This document shows, one piece after another, positions 26,919 to 34,681 of a DNA stretch of 64,000 nt. Origin of the DNA: Maribellus comscasis (lineage in GTDB: Bacteria; Bacteroidota; Bacteroidia; Bacteroidales; Prolixibacteraceae); NCBI RefSeq assembly GCF_009762775.1, contig NZ_CP046401.1, positions 5,096,001 through 5,160,000 of the forward strand. Direction: 5' to 3'. A program made the translations under genes and the position numbers. The notes beneath the pieces were generated by a model. That model searched no databases, was not told the origin of the DNA, and saw only the letters and a list, made by a program, of their open reading frames with translations. The number at the start of each line of letters is the position of its first letter. Position 1 is the stretch's first letter.

Positions 26919-27725
26919 ATGAATCTTACATTAAAAAATCCGGTGGTCTTTCTCGATCTCGAAACAACGGGAATCAACATAGTTACTGATCGAATTGTAG
27001 AAATTGCTTTGTTAAAAATTCATCTTGATGGAAGTGAGGAAGAAAAGCTTTTGCGCATTAATCCGGAAATGCCAATTCCTGAAGAAGCGTCAAAAATTCA
27101 TGGAATAGTCAACGAGGATGTAAAAGACGAACCAACCTTTAAGGAGGTGGCTAAAACACTGGCCAAATTTTTGGAAGGTTGTGATTTAGGGGGGTTTAAC
27201 TCCAATCGTTTTGATATACCCTTGCTTGCAGAAGAATTTCTGAGAGCAGATATTGATATCGATTTCAAAAAAAGAAAATTTATCGATGTTCAGGCTATCT
27301 TTCATAAAATGGAAAAACGTACTTTGGCAGCAGCATATAAATTTTATTGTAATCAGCAACTAGTTGATGCACACAGTGCTATGGCCGATACAAAAGCTAC
27401 ATACGAGGTTTTGAAGGCACAACTTGACATGTATAAGGATGTGGTTTATGAAGATAATCACGGAAAACAATCGGTACCGATTGTTAACGACGTACAAAAG
27501 TTGAGTGAATTTTCGTCGTACGACAGAAATGTTGATTTTGTAGGGAGAATCGTTTACGATGAAAATGGAGTGGAAGTGTTTAATTTCGGCAAAAACAAAG
27601 GGATTCCCGTTGAACAGGTCTTGGAAGAGCAACCCGGTTATTTTGGATGGATTATGAATAGTGAATTTCCACTTTACACGAAACGGGTGCTTACTCAGAT
27701 TAAATTGCGGATGATGACCAGGTAA
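26919..27725 (+). CDS. DnaQ-like 3'-5' exonuclease with C-terminal DUF3820-type domain
   Basis: Exonuclease of the DEDDh type. Exo I is FLDLETTG with Asp13 and Glu15, Exo II has Asp99 in NRFDIPLL, and Exo III is HSAMAD with His152 and Asp157. After a linker, a C-terminal segment (FNFGKNKGIPVEQVL, then YFGWIMNSEFP) resembles the DUF3820 module found at the end of some such nucleases. It is shorter than a full epsilon subunit fused to polymerase and may act in repair or proofreading. It sits directly after dnaN, consistent with a replication role. Confidence 0.85.
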   Translation: MNLTLKNPVVFLDLETTGINIVTDRIVEIALLKIHLDGSEEEKLLRINPEMPIPEEASKIHGIVNEDVKDEPTFKEVAKTLAKFLEGCDLGGFNSNRFDIPLLAEEFLRADIDIDFKKRKFIDVQAIFHKMEKRTLAAAYKFYCNQQLVDAHSAMADTKATYEVLKAQLDMYKDVVYEDNHGKQSVPIVNDVQKLSEFSSYDRNVDFVGRIVYDENGVEVFNFGKNKGIPVEQVLEEQPGYFGWIMNSEFPLYTKRVLTQIKLRMMTR

Positions 27726-27794
27726 TGGTCTATTTTTATTTTTAAGTTTAAATCAAAAGATTATCACTTAAAGGTGATAGCTATAGTTGAGAAT

Positions 27795-28409
27795 ATGAAA
27801 ATTATTTGTATTGGACGAAATTATATGGCGCATGCAAAGGAATTAAAAAATGAAATTCCTGAAGAGCCGGTGTTTTTTTTAAAACCCGATTCGGCGTTGC
27901 TTAGAAATAACGATCCGTTTTATATCCCCGACTGGACAAAAGAAGTCCATCATGAAATTGAGCTGGTGATTAAAATTAGCCGGATTGGGAAAAATATAGA
28001 AAAACGTTTTGCCCATCGTTATTTTGATGAAATTGGACTTGGGATTGATTTCACGGCGCGTGATGTTCAGCAGAAATTAAAAGAAAAAGGTCTGCCCTGG
28101 GAAAAAGCAAAGGCTTTTGACCAGTCGGCAGTAATCAGCAGTACCTTTCTGGATAAGAGTATTTTTCCCGATCCGGAAGCCATTGGTTTTAAATTGGATG
28201 TAAACGGAAAACCCGCACAGGAAGGAAATTCAAAGTTAATGATGTTTGGGTTTGAAGAGATTATTTCACATGTGTCGAAATACATGACACTGAAAATTGG
28301 TGACTTAATATACACAGGTACACCTGCAGGTGTTAGCCCTGTAAAAGTTGGCGATCATCTGGAAGGCTACCTCGAAGGCAAAAAGTTTTTTGACTTTTTG
28401 ATAAAATAA
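27795..28409 (+). CDS. Fumarylacetoacetate hydrolase (FAH) family protein
   Basis: Metal-dependent C-C hydrolase or decarboxylase fold. The ATG at 27795 gives the standard start MKIICIGRNYMAHAKEL; an earlier GTG in frame is less likely. The metal-binding acids are in HHEIELVIKI (Glu-x-Glu) and GLGIDFTARDVQ (Asp), and YTGTPAGVSPVKVGD near residue 178 is a family signature. Length 204 aa matches YcgM-like oxaloacetate tautomerase or acylpyruvate hydrolase proteins. The substrate is not determined. It is followed after 17 bases by a CoA-binding gene. Confidence 0.85.
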   Translation: MKIICIGRNYMAHAKELKNEIPEEPVFFLKPDSALLRNNDPFYIPDWTKEVHHEIELVIKISRIGKNIEKRFAHRYFDEIGLGIDFTARDVQQKLKEKGLPWEKAKAFDQSAVISSTFLDKSIFPDPEAIGFKLDVNGKPAQEGNSKLMMFGFEEIISHVSKYMTLKIGDLIYTGTPAGVSPVKVGDHLEGYLEGKKFFDFLIK

Positions 28410-28426
28410 CCTTAAAAATAATCAGA

Positions 28427-28897
28427 ATGACAACCTTGAATGAAATTAACAAGTTTCTCGGGCCAAAGAAAATGGCCATGGTAGGAGTTTCCCGTAATCC
28501 AAAGAAGTTTGGTGGGGCGATTTTTAAAGAGTTAAAAGAAAAGGGTTTTGATTTGTATCCCGTAAATCCCAATGCTGACGAGATTCAGGGAGTAAAGTGT
28601 TATAAGTCGGTGGAGGAGCTGCCTGACCACGTTACACACCTTTTTGTTGTAACCCCCAGGCAAGAAACTCTAAGCGTTGTAAATACAGCTTCCAGCAAAG
28701 GGATAAAAATGATTTGGATTCAACAGAAATCAGACACTCCCGAAGCTGTAAAAGCAGCAGCAGATGCCGGAATTCCGCTGATTTATAAAAAGTGTATCAT
28801 GATGTTTGCAGATCCGGTTCAAAGTTTTCATAAGTTTCATCGTTTCTGGGTAAAAGCTTTTGGTGGTTATCCCAGAATGGTCCGTTCAGCAAACTGA
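28427..28897 (+). CDS. CoA-binding domain protein (YccU-like)
   Basis: Single-domain CoA_binding_2 protein with a Rossmann-like fold. MAMVGVSRNPKKFGG near residue 17 is the nucleotide-binding loop, VNPNADEIQGVKCYKSVEELP near 43 follows family pattern, and KKCIMMFADPV near 125 ends it. No acyl-CoA synthetase domains are attached. Proteins of this family bind CoA and may regulate metabolism, but no reaction is established. It lies between the FAH-family and thioesterase genes, possibly in one operon. Confidence 0.82.
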   Translation: MTTLNEINKFLGPKKMAMVGVSRNPKKFGGAIFKELKEKGFDLYPVNPNADEIQGVKCYKSVEELPDHVTHLFVVTPRQETLSVVNTASSKGIKMIWIQQKSDTPEAVKAAADAGIPLIYKKCIMMFADPVQSFHKFHRFWVKAFGGYPRMVRSAN

Positions 28898-28952
28898 TGT
28901 AGAGAGAAGATCTCTCATTTTATCCGAAAAGACATTTGTAAAATTTTAGAGA

Positions 28953-29375
28953 ATGGAAAACTACGATTTTGAATTGGAAATGCAGGTGCGCGATTATGAA
29001 TGCGACATTCAGGGCATCGTTAATAATTCTGTTTATCAGAATTATTTGGAACATTGCCGGCATAAATTTCTCCACAAAGCAGGCCTCGATTTTGCTCAAC
29101 TGCACAACGAGGGAATTGATGCAGTAGTTATTCGTGCTGAACTCGATTATAAATTTCCTCTTCGCCCGGCCGACGATTTTTTTGTTCGTTTAAAAATGGG
29201 GAAACAAGGTCGTTTGAGGGTTGTTTTTAAGCAACAGGTGATTCGAAAATCGGATGAAAAGTTAATGGTTGATGCTAAAATTACAACAGTTCTGACAAGA
29301 AATAATCGCCCAATTTTACCCGATATTCTGGAAGAGAAGTTTAAAGTAACTGGCGTGAAATTGGAAGAGTTTTAA
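28953..29375 (+). CDS. YbgC/FadM-type acyl-CoA thioesterase
   Basis: Hotdog-fold thioesterase of 140 aa that should hydrolyse an acyl-CoA or acyl-ACP in the cytoplasm. The catalytic Asp lies in YECDIQGIVNNSVYQNYLE near residues 15-33, where the usual pattern is D-x-x-G-x-x-x-N. LDYKFPLRPADDFFV near 65 is the following family strand. The 3' end overlaps the end of the convergent YkgJ-like gene by four bases. Confidence 0.87.
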   Translation: MENYDFELEMQVRDYECDIQGIVNNSVYQNYLEHCRHKFLHKAGLDFAQLHNEGIDAVVIRAELDYKFPLRPADDFFVRLKMGKQGRLRVVFKQQVIRKSDEKLMVDAKITTVLTRNNRPILPDILEEKFKVTGVKLEEF

Positions 29376-30010
29376 TCTAAAAGTTTTTCTTCTATCCTGA
29401 ATTCTTCGGGTTTAAAACCTACAGTTTTTAAAGCTGATTTAAATCCTTCATTCATCATTCTTCCGGCCTGCATTGGAAAATCGAGCAGGGCAGGGAAGTT
29501 CTTTTTGTCGTTTGGAGTATTGTAAAATTTCAGGCAGGTTTTAAGGTTTGTCGACAAATAAATTCGACACGCCATCGGCCTCGCTTTATATGCAATACAC
29601 ATCCCATTTTCCAACAGAGGACAAGGGTGTTTGGAGTTAAGCAGCGCATCGTTTGTCAGGCTTTTTAATTTTTTTGCCTTACCACGAGCCCTTGCCTGGA
29701 TATCTTTTTGTTTCCTGGTTTTTAAATTGGTTTTAATAAAAAAGTTTAAATAGTCCAGTTCATAGTTCATTGCAAAAACAGGTTGGTGACAACACCACTG
29801 ACATCCTTTTTTGCAATCAATAGTAGTATTTTGCCGCTGAGAAAGTTCGGAAATTGATACTATCAATTCGTCAATTTGCTGATACATTTCTTCAATTGCC
29901 GAAAATAAAATTTCTTTTGAGTCAATACTTTCCGCTGCATTTATTGCAATTCGGTATCCATCGGAATAAAAAGCTCTTAGATATTCGTTAAAGGGTTGGT
30001 TCTTTTTCAT
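29372..30010 (-). CDS. YkgJ-family cysteine cluster protein
   Basis: Small cysteine-rich protein thought to bind zinc or an iron-sulfur cluster. The cluster motif CKKGCQWCCHQPVF near residue 66 and the second set CPLLENGMCIAYKARPMACRIY near 125-148 define the family. A helical N-terminal region precedes them. No reaction is assigned to the family. It is convergent with the thioesterase gene and lies 57 bases downstream of the AgcS gene start side, on the same strand. Confidence 0.8.
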   Translation of the reverse strand: MKKNQPFNEYLRAFYSDGYRIAINAAESIDSKEILFSAIEEMYQQIDELIVSISELSQRQNTTIDCKKGCQWCCHQPVFAMNYELDYLNFFIKTNLKTRKQKDIQARARGKAKKLKSLTNDALLNSKHPCPLLENGMCIAYKARPMACRIYLSTNLKTCLKFYNTPNDKKNFPALLDFPMQAGRMMNEGFKSALKTVGFKPEEFRIEEKLLD

Positions 30011-30067
30011 TCTTGAAAGATTTGTGCTCCAATTTACACAATCTTTTTTCTAAAAAAAATATTAGTA

Positions 30068-31453
30068 TTAAAATTCGTTCCTCTTCAGTCGGTCAAAGTA
30101 ATCTTTGGCAGCCCTGCGTACATGTGGCGAAAGCAACAACGCTGAAATAACGGTTGGGAAAGCCATCAGCGCAAACGAAATATCGATGAGACCAATGATT
30201 ACCCGCAGATTTGAAATGGCGCCAACAATAATAACAATTACAAAAATGTAGTTATAGATATAACCATATTTAGCACCGGCAACGAAGCCAAGGCATTTTG
30301 TTCCATAATAAGGAAAGGCAAACAGAGTCGACATTGCAAAAAAGGTAACACTGGTAGATAGAATGTATTTTCCGAAGGTGGGAATTGCCAGGTCAAAGGC
30401 ATGAGCTGTTAACGAAATTCCGTCGGCAGAACTTTCAATCCATGAGTCGGTTATTATAATTGCCAGTGCAGTCATTGTGCAAATCAGAATGGTATCGATA
30501 ATGGGCCCAAGCATGGCCACGAGTCCTTCTCGGATGGGCTCGCTTGTTTTTGCAGCTCCGTGTGCCATTGGGGCAGTTCCCAAACCAGCTTCGTTTGAGA
30601 AAGCGGCGCGCCGTACACCGGTAATTATTATCGCGCCAAGCGAGCCTCCCAGAACAGCATCACCTGTAAAAGCATCGTGAAAAATGGTTTTAAACGCCGG
30701 AATAATTTGCGATGGACTTGAAAAAATAATAAATAAAACAGTGGCTACATATACAGCAACCATAATTGGAACAACACGTCCGGTTACATTACCTATACGT
30801 TTTATTCCTCCTATAATTACTATGCCAACAATAACAGCAATGATGATTCCGGTAATTAAATCCGATTGAAAATTACCGCCGAGATTATTGGGAACCAATA
30901 CAACGTCACGGATCATTTGGGTAAGCTGGTTGGCCTGGAAGAGAGGGGACACGCCAATCATTCCCATCAGGGAAAAGAAAATTGCCAGCGGTTTCCAGTT
31001 TTTTCCCAACCCTTCAGTAATAAAATACATGGGACCACCCTGAATTTCCCCATTTGAGTCTTTTCCGCGAAACATAACCGCCAGCGAACAAGTAAAAAAT
31101 TTGGTGCTAACGCCGAGCAGCGCTGAAACCCACATCCAAAAGATAGCGCCGGGGCCACCCATTGTAATGGCTACAGCAACACCGCTTACATTTCCCATTC
31201 CAACGGTTCCGGCCAGAGCAGTTGAAAGTGCCTGGTAATGCCTTAATTGTCCCGGTTCGTTCGGGTCATCATATTTTCCGCTTAAAATTTTTAAGGCATG
31301 TGTGAAATAGCGTAAAGGAGCTAATCTGGAATAAATCAAAAAGTAGAAACCACCCCCTAAAAGCAAAATTAAAATGGGAGTTCCCCAAATAATGTTGGCT
31401 GTGTTTATAATGTATTCACCAATCTTTTCAAACATCGGGCTAAGAAAATGCAA
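30068..31453 (-). CDS. agcS: Sodium:alanine symporter family (AgcS) transporter
   Basis: Inner-membrane sodium-coupled amino acid importer, likely alanine or glycine. About eleven hydrophobic helices are visible. Family signatures are GTVGMGNVSGVAVAITMGGPGAIFW-like sequence near residue 82-105 and AAFSNEAGLGTAPMAHGAA near 283. Length 461 aa is normal. The first ATG was kept; a second ATG six codons later is possible. No regulator is adjacent. Confidence 0.92.
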   Translation of the reverse strand: MHFLSPMFEKIGEYIINTANIIWGTPILILLLGGGFYFLIYSRLAPLRYFTHALKILSGKYDDPNEPGQLRHYQALSTALAGTVGMGNVSGVAVAITMGGPGAIFWMWVSALLGVSTKFFTCSLAVMFRGKDSNGEIQGGPMYFITEGLGKNWKPLAIFFSLMGMIGVSPLFQANQLTQMIRDVVLVPNNLGGNFQSDLITGIIIAVIVGIVIIGGIKRIGNVTGRVVPIMVAVYVATVLFIIFSSPSQIIPAFKTIFHDAFTGDAVLGGSLGAIIITGVRRAAFSNEAGLGTAPMAHGAAKTSEPIREGLVAMLGPIIDTILICTMTALAIIITDSWIESSADGISLTAHAFDLAIPTFGKYILSTSVTFFAMSTLFAFPYYGTKCLGFVAGAKYGYIYNYIFVIVIIVGAISNLRVIIGLIDISFALMAFPTVISALLLSPHVRRAAKDYFDRLKRNEF

Positions 31454-31551
31454 ATCATGTTAAAAAACAAATTGAAAAAAATGTAAAGGAAACTTGTCTT
31501 TTAGAGAAATGTAAAGTATGTTTGTCATATTGAAAAGTAAATTTTACAAAG

Positions 31552-32040
31552 ATGAATATTTTACTACCCGTTTTAATCGGATATGTTATTCTGTATATTT
31601 CTTTTGGTCTTTATGTTTTACGGCCAATTCCTAACAGTTACGATCTACTAAAAATAAAAATAAGGTTTCTTCCTTCTTATATAAAATGGATTGGTCTGAT
31701 TTTCATTGTCGGGGGATTTATTGCCGCTTTTGGTTTTAATGAATTTGAAGGATTTGTAAGAAAAAGAGAAGTCTTTTTTTATAATTTGAATACAGGATTG
31801 CTTTTTTTTGTTTTCTCGAAAGAACGTGATGAAGATGAGCTGTTTCTTCATTTACGAATGAAGGCATTGGTTGTAAGTTTTATAAACACAATTATCACAA
31901 TAGGTATATTATATCCCTTAGTTTTTTTAAACAACGAAATAACAGACAGCTGGATCTTTGATTTTGGCTTTTTCCTGTTGATGCTTCTGGTTTATTACTT
32001 GTCATATTTTTATTACACAAAATACAAATCAAAAAAATAA
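31552..32040 (+). CDS. Four-helix membrane protein, first of a tandem paralogous pair
   Basis: A 162-aa inner-membrane protein with about four hydrophobic helices (residues 2-22, 43-60, 105-127 and 138-156). A charged cytoplasmic-looking motif SKERDEDELFLHLRMKA occupies residues 89-105. It is clearly paralogous to the next gene, sharing YDLLKIKxxFLPxxxKWIG near residue 30-48 and the charged motif. The pair is followed by a short XRE regulator. I do not recognise a function; a membrane-bound regulator or stress-response module is a possibility. Confidence 0.65.
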   Translation: MNILLPVLIGYVILYISFGLYVLRPIPNSYDLLKIKIRFLPSYIKWIGLIFIVGGFIAAFGFNEFEGFVRKREVFFYNLNTGLLFFVFSKERDEDELFLHLRMKALVVSFINTIITIGILYPLVFLNNEITDSWIFDFGFFLLMLLVYYLSYFYYTKYKSKK

Positions 32041-32044
32041 TTAA

Positions 32045-32533
32045 ATGAATTTCTTTGATATTTTCCCATTTATACTGGCGGTAATTTTCATGTTTTTACT
32101 TGGTTGGCTTCTTCCAAAAACGGGCAAAACCTACGATGTATTAAAGATGCATCTGGATTTATTTCCGCACTGGTTTAAATGGATTGGGATTGTCTGGTTC
32201 GCAGTGGCTTTTACAGTATTTCTGTTTGTTTTTCATTTGAATAAATCAGGTTTAAACTTTTTGGTGCTAAACACAAATTTTTCGCTGTTCCTTTTTCTTT
32301 TTTCGCGGGAGAAAAGAGAGGATGAATTTTCAGAACAAATACGTTTAAAAGCCTTTGTTTATGCTTTTATTTCTTTTATAGGAGTAATTATAATTTACGG
32401 TGCTTTGCAGGAAAGTAGGTGGTGCGTTCCGGTAATTTTTAATGAATTTACTTTTGTTTTGGTATTTTTGGGAATCGCACTTATTTCATCGTTGATATAT
32501 TTTTATATGAGTATATTTTATTCAAACAAATAG
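32045..32533 (+). CDS. Four-helix membrane protein, second of a tandem paralogous pair
   Basis: Also 162 aa with the same helix layout as its upstream neighbour, starting four bases after that gene's stop. Shared features are YDVLKMHLDLFPHWFKWIG (residues 30-48) and the charged motif SREKREDEFSEQIRLKAF (87-104). The two diverge strongly in the last helices, so the duplication is not recent. It is followed after five bases by a TTG-started XRE regulator gene, and all three should be one transcript. Confidence 0.65.
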   Translation: MNFFDIFPFILAVIFMFLLGWLLPKTGKTYDVLKMHLDLFPHWFKWIGIVWFAVAFTVFLFVFHLNKSGLNFLVLNTNFSLFLFLFSREKREDEFSEQIRLKAFVYAFISFIGVIIIYGALQESRWCVPVIFNEFTFVLVFLGIALISSLIYFYMSIFYSNK

Positions 32534-32538
32534 AAAAT

Positions 32539-32739
32539 TTGAAAAATACCTTGAAAATAGAACGCGCCATCAAAAATTATACCCAGGAAGACTTGGCAAA
32601 AATCATTGGAGTTTCACGTCAAACCATTAATTCCATTGAAACCGGCAGGTATGTTCCTTCAACTGTTTTGGCATTAAAAATTTCTGCTGTTTTTGAGAAA
32701 TCAGTTAATAAAATTTTCAGCTTGGAGGTTTCAGATTAA
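32539..32739 (+). CDS. Short XRE-family helix-turn-helix regulator
   Basis: A 66-aa single-domain regulator. The helix-turn-helix covers about residues 15-45 (TQEDLAKIIGVSRQTINSIETGRYVPS), ending in LALKISAVFEKSVNKIF. This is the compact YozG-like type commonly found beside small membrane proteins. The start is TTG, five bases after the upstream stop, indicating coupled translation. It probably controls its own three-gene operon. Confidence 0.85.
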   Translation: MKNTLKIERAIKNYTQEDLAKIIGVSRQTINSIETGRYVPSTVLALKISAVFEKSVNKIFSLEVSD

Positions 32740-32749
32740 TACTTTTTTC

Positions 32750-32757
32750 TATTTTTG
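32750..32757 (+). promoter_or_regulatory. Candidate -7 element TATTTTTG before the response regulator gene
   Basis: An exact TAnnTTTG match, 31 bases before the ATG. The TTG at 32722-32724 is somewhat further upstream than the ideal spacing. Confidence 0.4.
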
Positions 32758-32788
32758 TATTATAATCTGAATTCATTTAAACCTGAAC

Positions 32789-33739
32789 ATGCGTAAAATT
32801 CTAATAATCGAAGACGAAGCAGAATTGCTGGATGAGGTGGCTTGTATTTTAAAACATGAAGGATTTGATGTTTTTAAAGCCTCAGACGGTATTTCCGGTT
32901 TTGGTTTGGCCAAAGATAAAATTCCTGACCTGGTTTTGTGTGATGTGGTTTTGCCCCAAATGGATGGTTTTCATGTTATTAGGGAGTTTAAGAGACACGA
33001 GGTTCTTGCATCAAAACCTTTTATATTTATTTCTGCTCTGAGTGAGCGGCAAGAGCGGCGTAAAGGAATGGAAGAGGGAGCCGACGACTATTTAACAAAA
33101 CCATTTACACGCGAAGAGCTCCTTAAAACAATTGATGTCCGCATTAACAGGTATGAACAAATGTATTCCGGTATTGAGGTCTTTTTTCAAAATCAAACCA
33201 ATGAGTTGGGTGAATTGAAAGATGAGGTTAAAAGCAAAGAGCAAAGTTTAAAAAAAATATTAGTACAGCATAAAAATCTGCAGTTGCAACTGAAGGAGAA
33301 AGAAAATGAGTTGATGAAAGAGACTTTAAGGGGAGAGGAAAGTAAGAATATACTGAAAAAGCTGAATCTTATTGTTGAAAATGAATTATACAGACCAACA
33401 GGTACAAAGCATAAAAGTGATGTATTATTTAAAATGAAGAAATATTTGAATGATAAATCATTACTTTTAAATAATTGGGCGACATTTCAATTAAGATTTA
33501 ATCATGTATATCCTGGTTTTACAGAAAAACTGACGGAAAGATTTGATGCGTTGACACAATATGATATTGTATTCATTTGTGCTACAAAAATGGGGATGAA
33601 TACAAGTCAGATTGCTCACCTTTTTAATATTTCAGACGATAGTGTGAGAAAGAGCAGGTATCGGATTAAAAAGAAATTATGCTTAAAAAAAACAGATAAT
33701 TTTGTTCAATTTACTCATTCTATCTTGTCCGACGAATAA
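32789..33739 (+). CDS. Response regulator: receiver, coiled coil, helix-turn-helix output
   Basis: Cytoplasmic two-component regulator. The receiver domain (residues 1-120) has the acidic pair in IIEDEAE, phosphoacceptor Asp52 in CDVVLPQMDG, Ser82 and Lys104 in TKPF. A heptad-like coiled coil follows at about 145-200. The C-terminal part (about 265-310) ends in a helix-turn-helix (TSQIAHLFNISDDSVRKSRYRIKKKL), similar to LuxR or sigma region 4 output helices. No histidine kinase is adjacent, so it is an orphan here. It lies upstream of the bactofilin-actin pair, separated by 341 bases, so control of that pair is possible but unproven. Confidence 0.85.
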   Translation: MRKILIIEDEAELLDEVACILKHEGFDVFKASDGISGFGLAKDKIPDLVLCDVVLPQMDGFHVIREFKRHEVLASKPFIFISALSERQERRKGMEEGADDYLTKPFTREELLKTIDVRINRYEQMYSGIEVFFQNQTNELGELKDEVKSKEQSLKKILVQHKNLQLQLKEKENELMKETLRGEESKNILKKLNLIVENELYRPTGTKHKSDVLFKMKKYLNDKSLLLNNWATFQLRFNHVYPGFTEKLTERFDALTQYDIVFICATKMGMNTSQIAHLFNISDDSVRKSRYRIKKKLCLKKTDNFVQFTHSILSDE

Positions 33740-33970
33740 CATATCAATTTTTTCGTGTAGCACAAAACTTATCTTTTTATCGGGAAAAGTATTCAAAACT
33801 GCTTTTACAGGAACGTTTGCAGCTTATATTTTATATTCAAGAAAAAAGGTGCAGTTTTAGCTAAAAATTTTGTAATTTACTAAACATTGGTGCAATTTGT
33901 TGGTTGTATCCATTACTGAGACGTTTAAAATGGTAAATCTGAAAATATTGTACAAGCGTATTTTATTTTG

Positions 33971-33989
33971 TGTCCATAAAATGTCCATA
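33971..33989 (+). promoter_or_regulatory. Direct repeat TGTCCATA x2 with 11-base period upstream of bactofilin gene
   Basis: TGTCCATA occurs at 33971-33978 and again at 33982-33989, one helical turn apart and about 90 bases before the bactofilin ATG. This is the only clear structure in the 341-base gap 33740-34080. It could be a regulator binding site; the upstream response regulator is one candidate. Confidence 0.35.
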
Positions 33990-34080
33990 TTTTTAAAAGA
34001 TTCGTTCAACATAATCTTGCCAACTTTGTAGAGTTAGGCTTGTGATTGTATTGAACTGGGGATAAAAATCTAAGAGAGTT

Positions 34081-34671
34081 ATGTTAAAGTCAAGCAAAAG
34101 TAAAGAAAGTGGCAGGAGTAGTTTAACAGTCATAGGAGCAGGCACCAAACTGAAATGCCGGGTATCATCGGAAGATGATATAAGAGTGGATGGCGAGATA
34201 GAAGGTGAATTAGTTACAACAGGAAGAATAGTAATTGGAAAAACAGGCTATGTACGCGGATACATAAAAGCTGCGTTTGTTGTAATAGAGGGAAAAGCAA
34301 AAGGAGATTTTATTGCTGATAATGAATTTACTATAATCCCCGGAGGAGAAATGAGGGGGACAATAAAGACCAAGCATGTAAATATTAAAGAAAAGGCTTT
34401 TTTTGATGGGATGTGTTACATATTGGATGAATCTGACCCTAAGAACGATCAAAAGTTTGAAACTTCTGTCGAGTGGACGGATCAACAGATTAAATCGATT
34501 GAGGATAATGTAGTTAAATTGAATGGGAAAGATGTTTCATCAGACTTTTTGGAAAGCGTTTATGATTTTGATGAGGAAGACTCCTTAAATGATGAAGAAA
34601 AGTCTAAGGTGAATAAAAAGAGCAAACTTTCATTGCTAAATATGAAAATGAAACAGATAAGATCGATATAA
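34081..34671 (+). CDS. Bactofilin-like cytoskeletal protein with long charged tail
   Basis: Self-polymerising bactofilin. The core (about residues 17-115) is a right-handed beta helix built of short repeats: TVIGAGTKLKCRV, DDIRVDGEIEGEL, GRIVIGKTGYVRGYIKA, VVIEGKAKGDF and FTIIPGGEMRGTIKTK. The C-terminal about 80 residues are acidic then basic (YDFDEEDSLNDEEKSKVNKK), longer than usual. No transmembrane helix is seen. The next gene, an actin-like ATPase, begins 10 bases after its stop, so the two should be made together. Confidence 0.9.
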   Translation: MLKSSKSKESGRSSLTVIGAGTKLKCRVSSEDDIRVDGEIEGELVTTGRIVIGKTGYVRGYIKAAFVVIEGKAKGDFIADNEFTIIPGGEMRGTIKTKHVNIKEKAFFDGMCYILDESDPKNDQKFETSVEWTDQQIKSIEDNVVKLNGKDVSSDFLESVYDFDEEDSLNDEEKSKVNKKSKLSLLNMKMKQIRSI

Positions 34672-34681
34672 AAATTAATTT

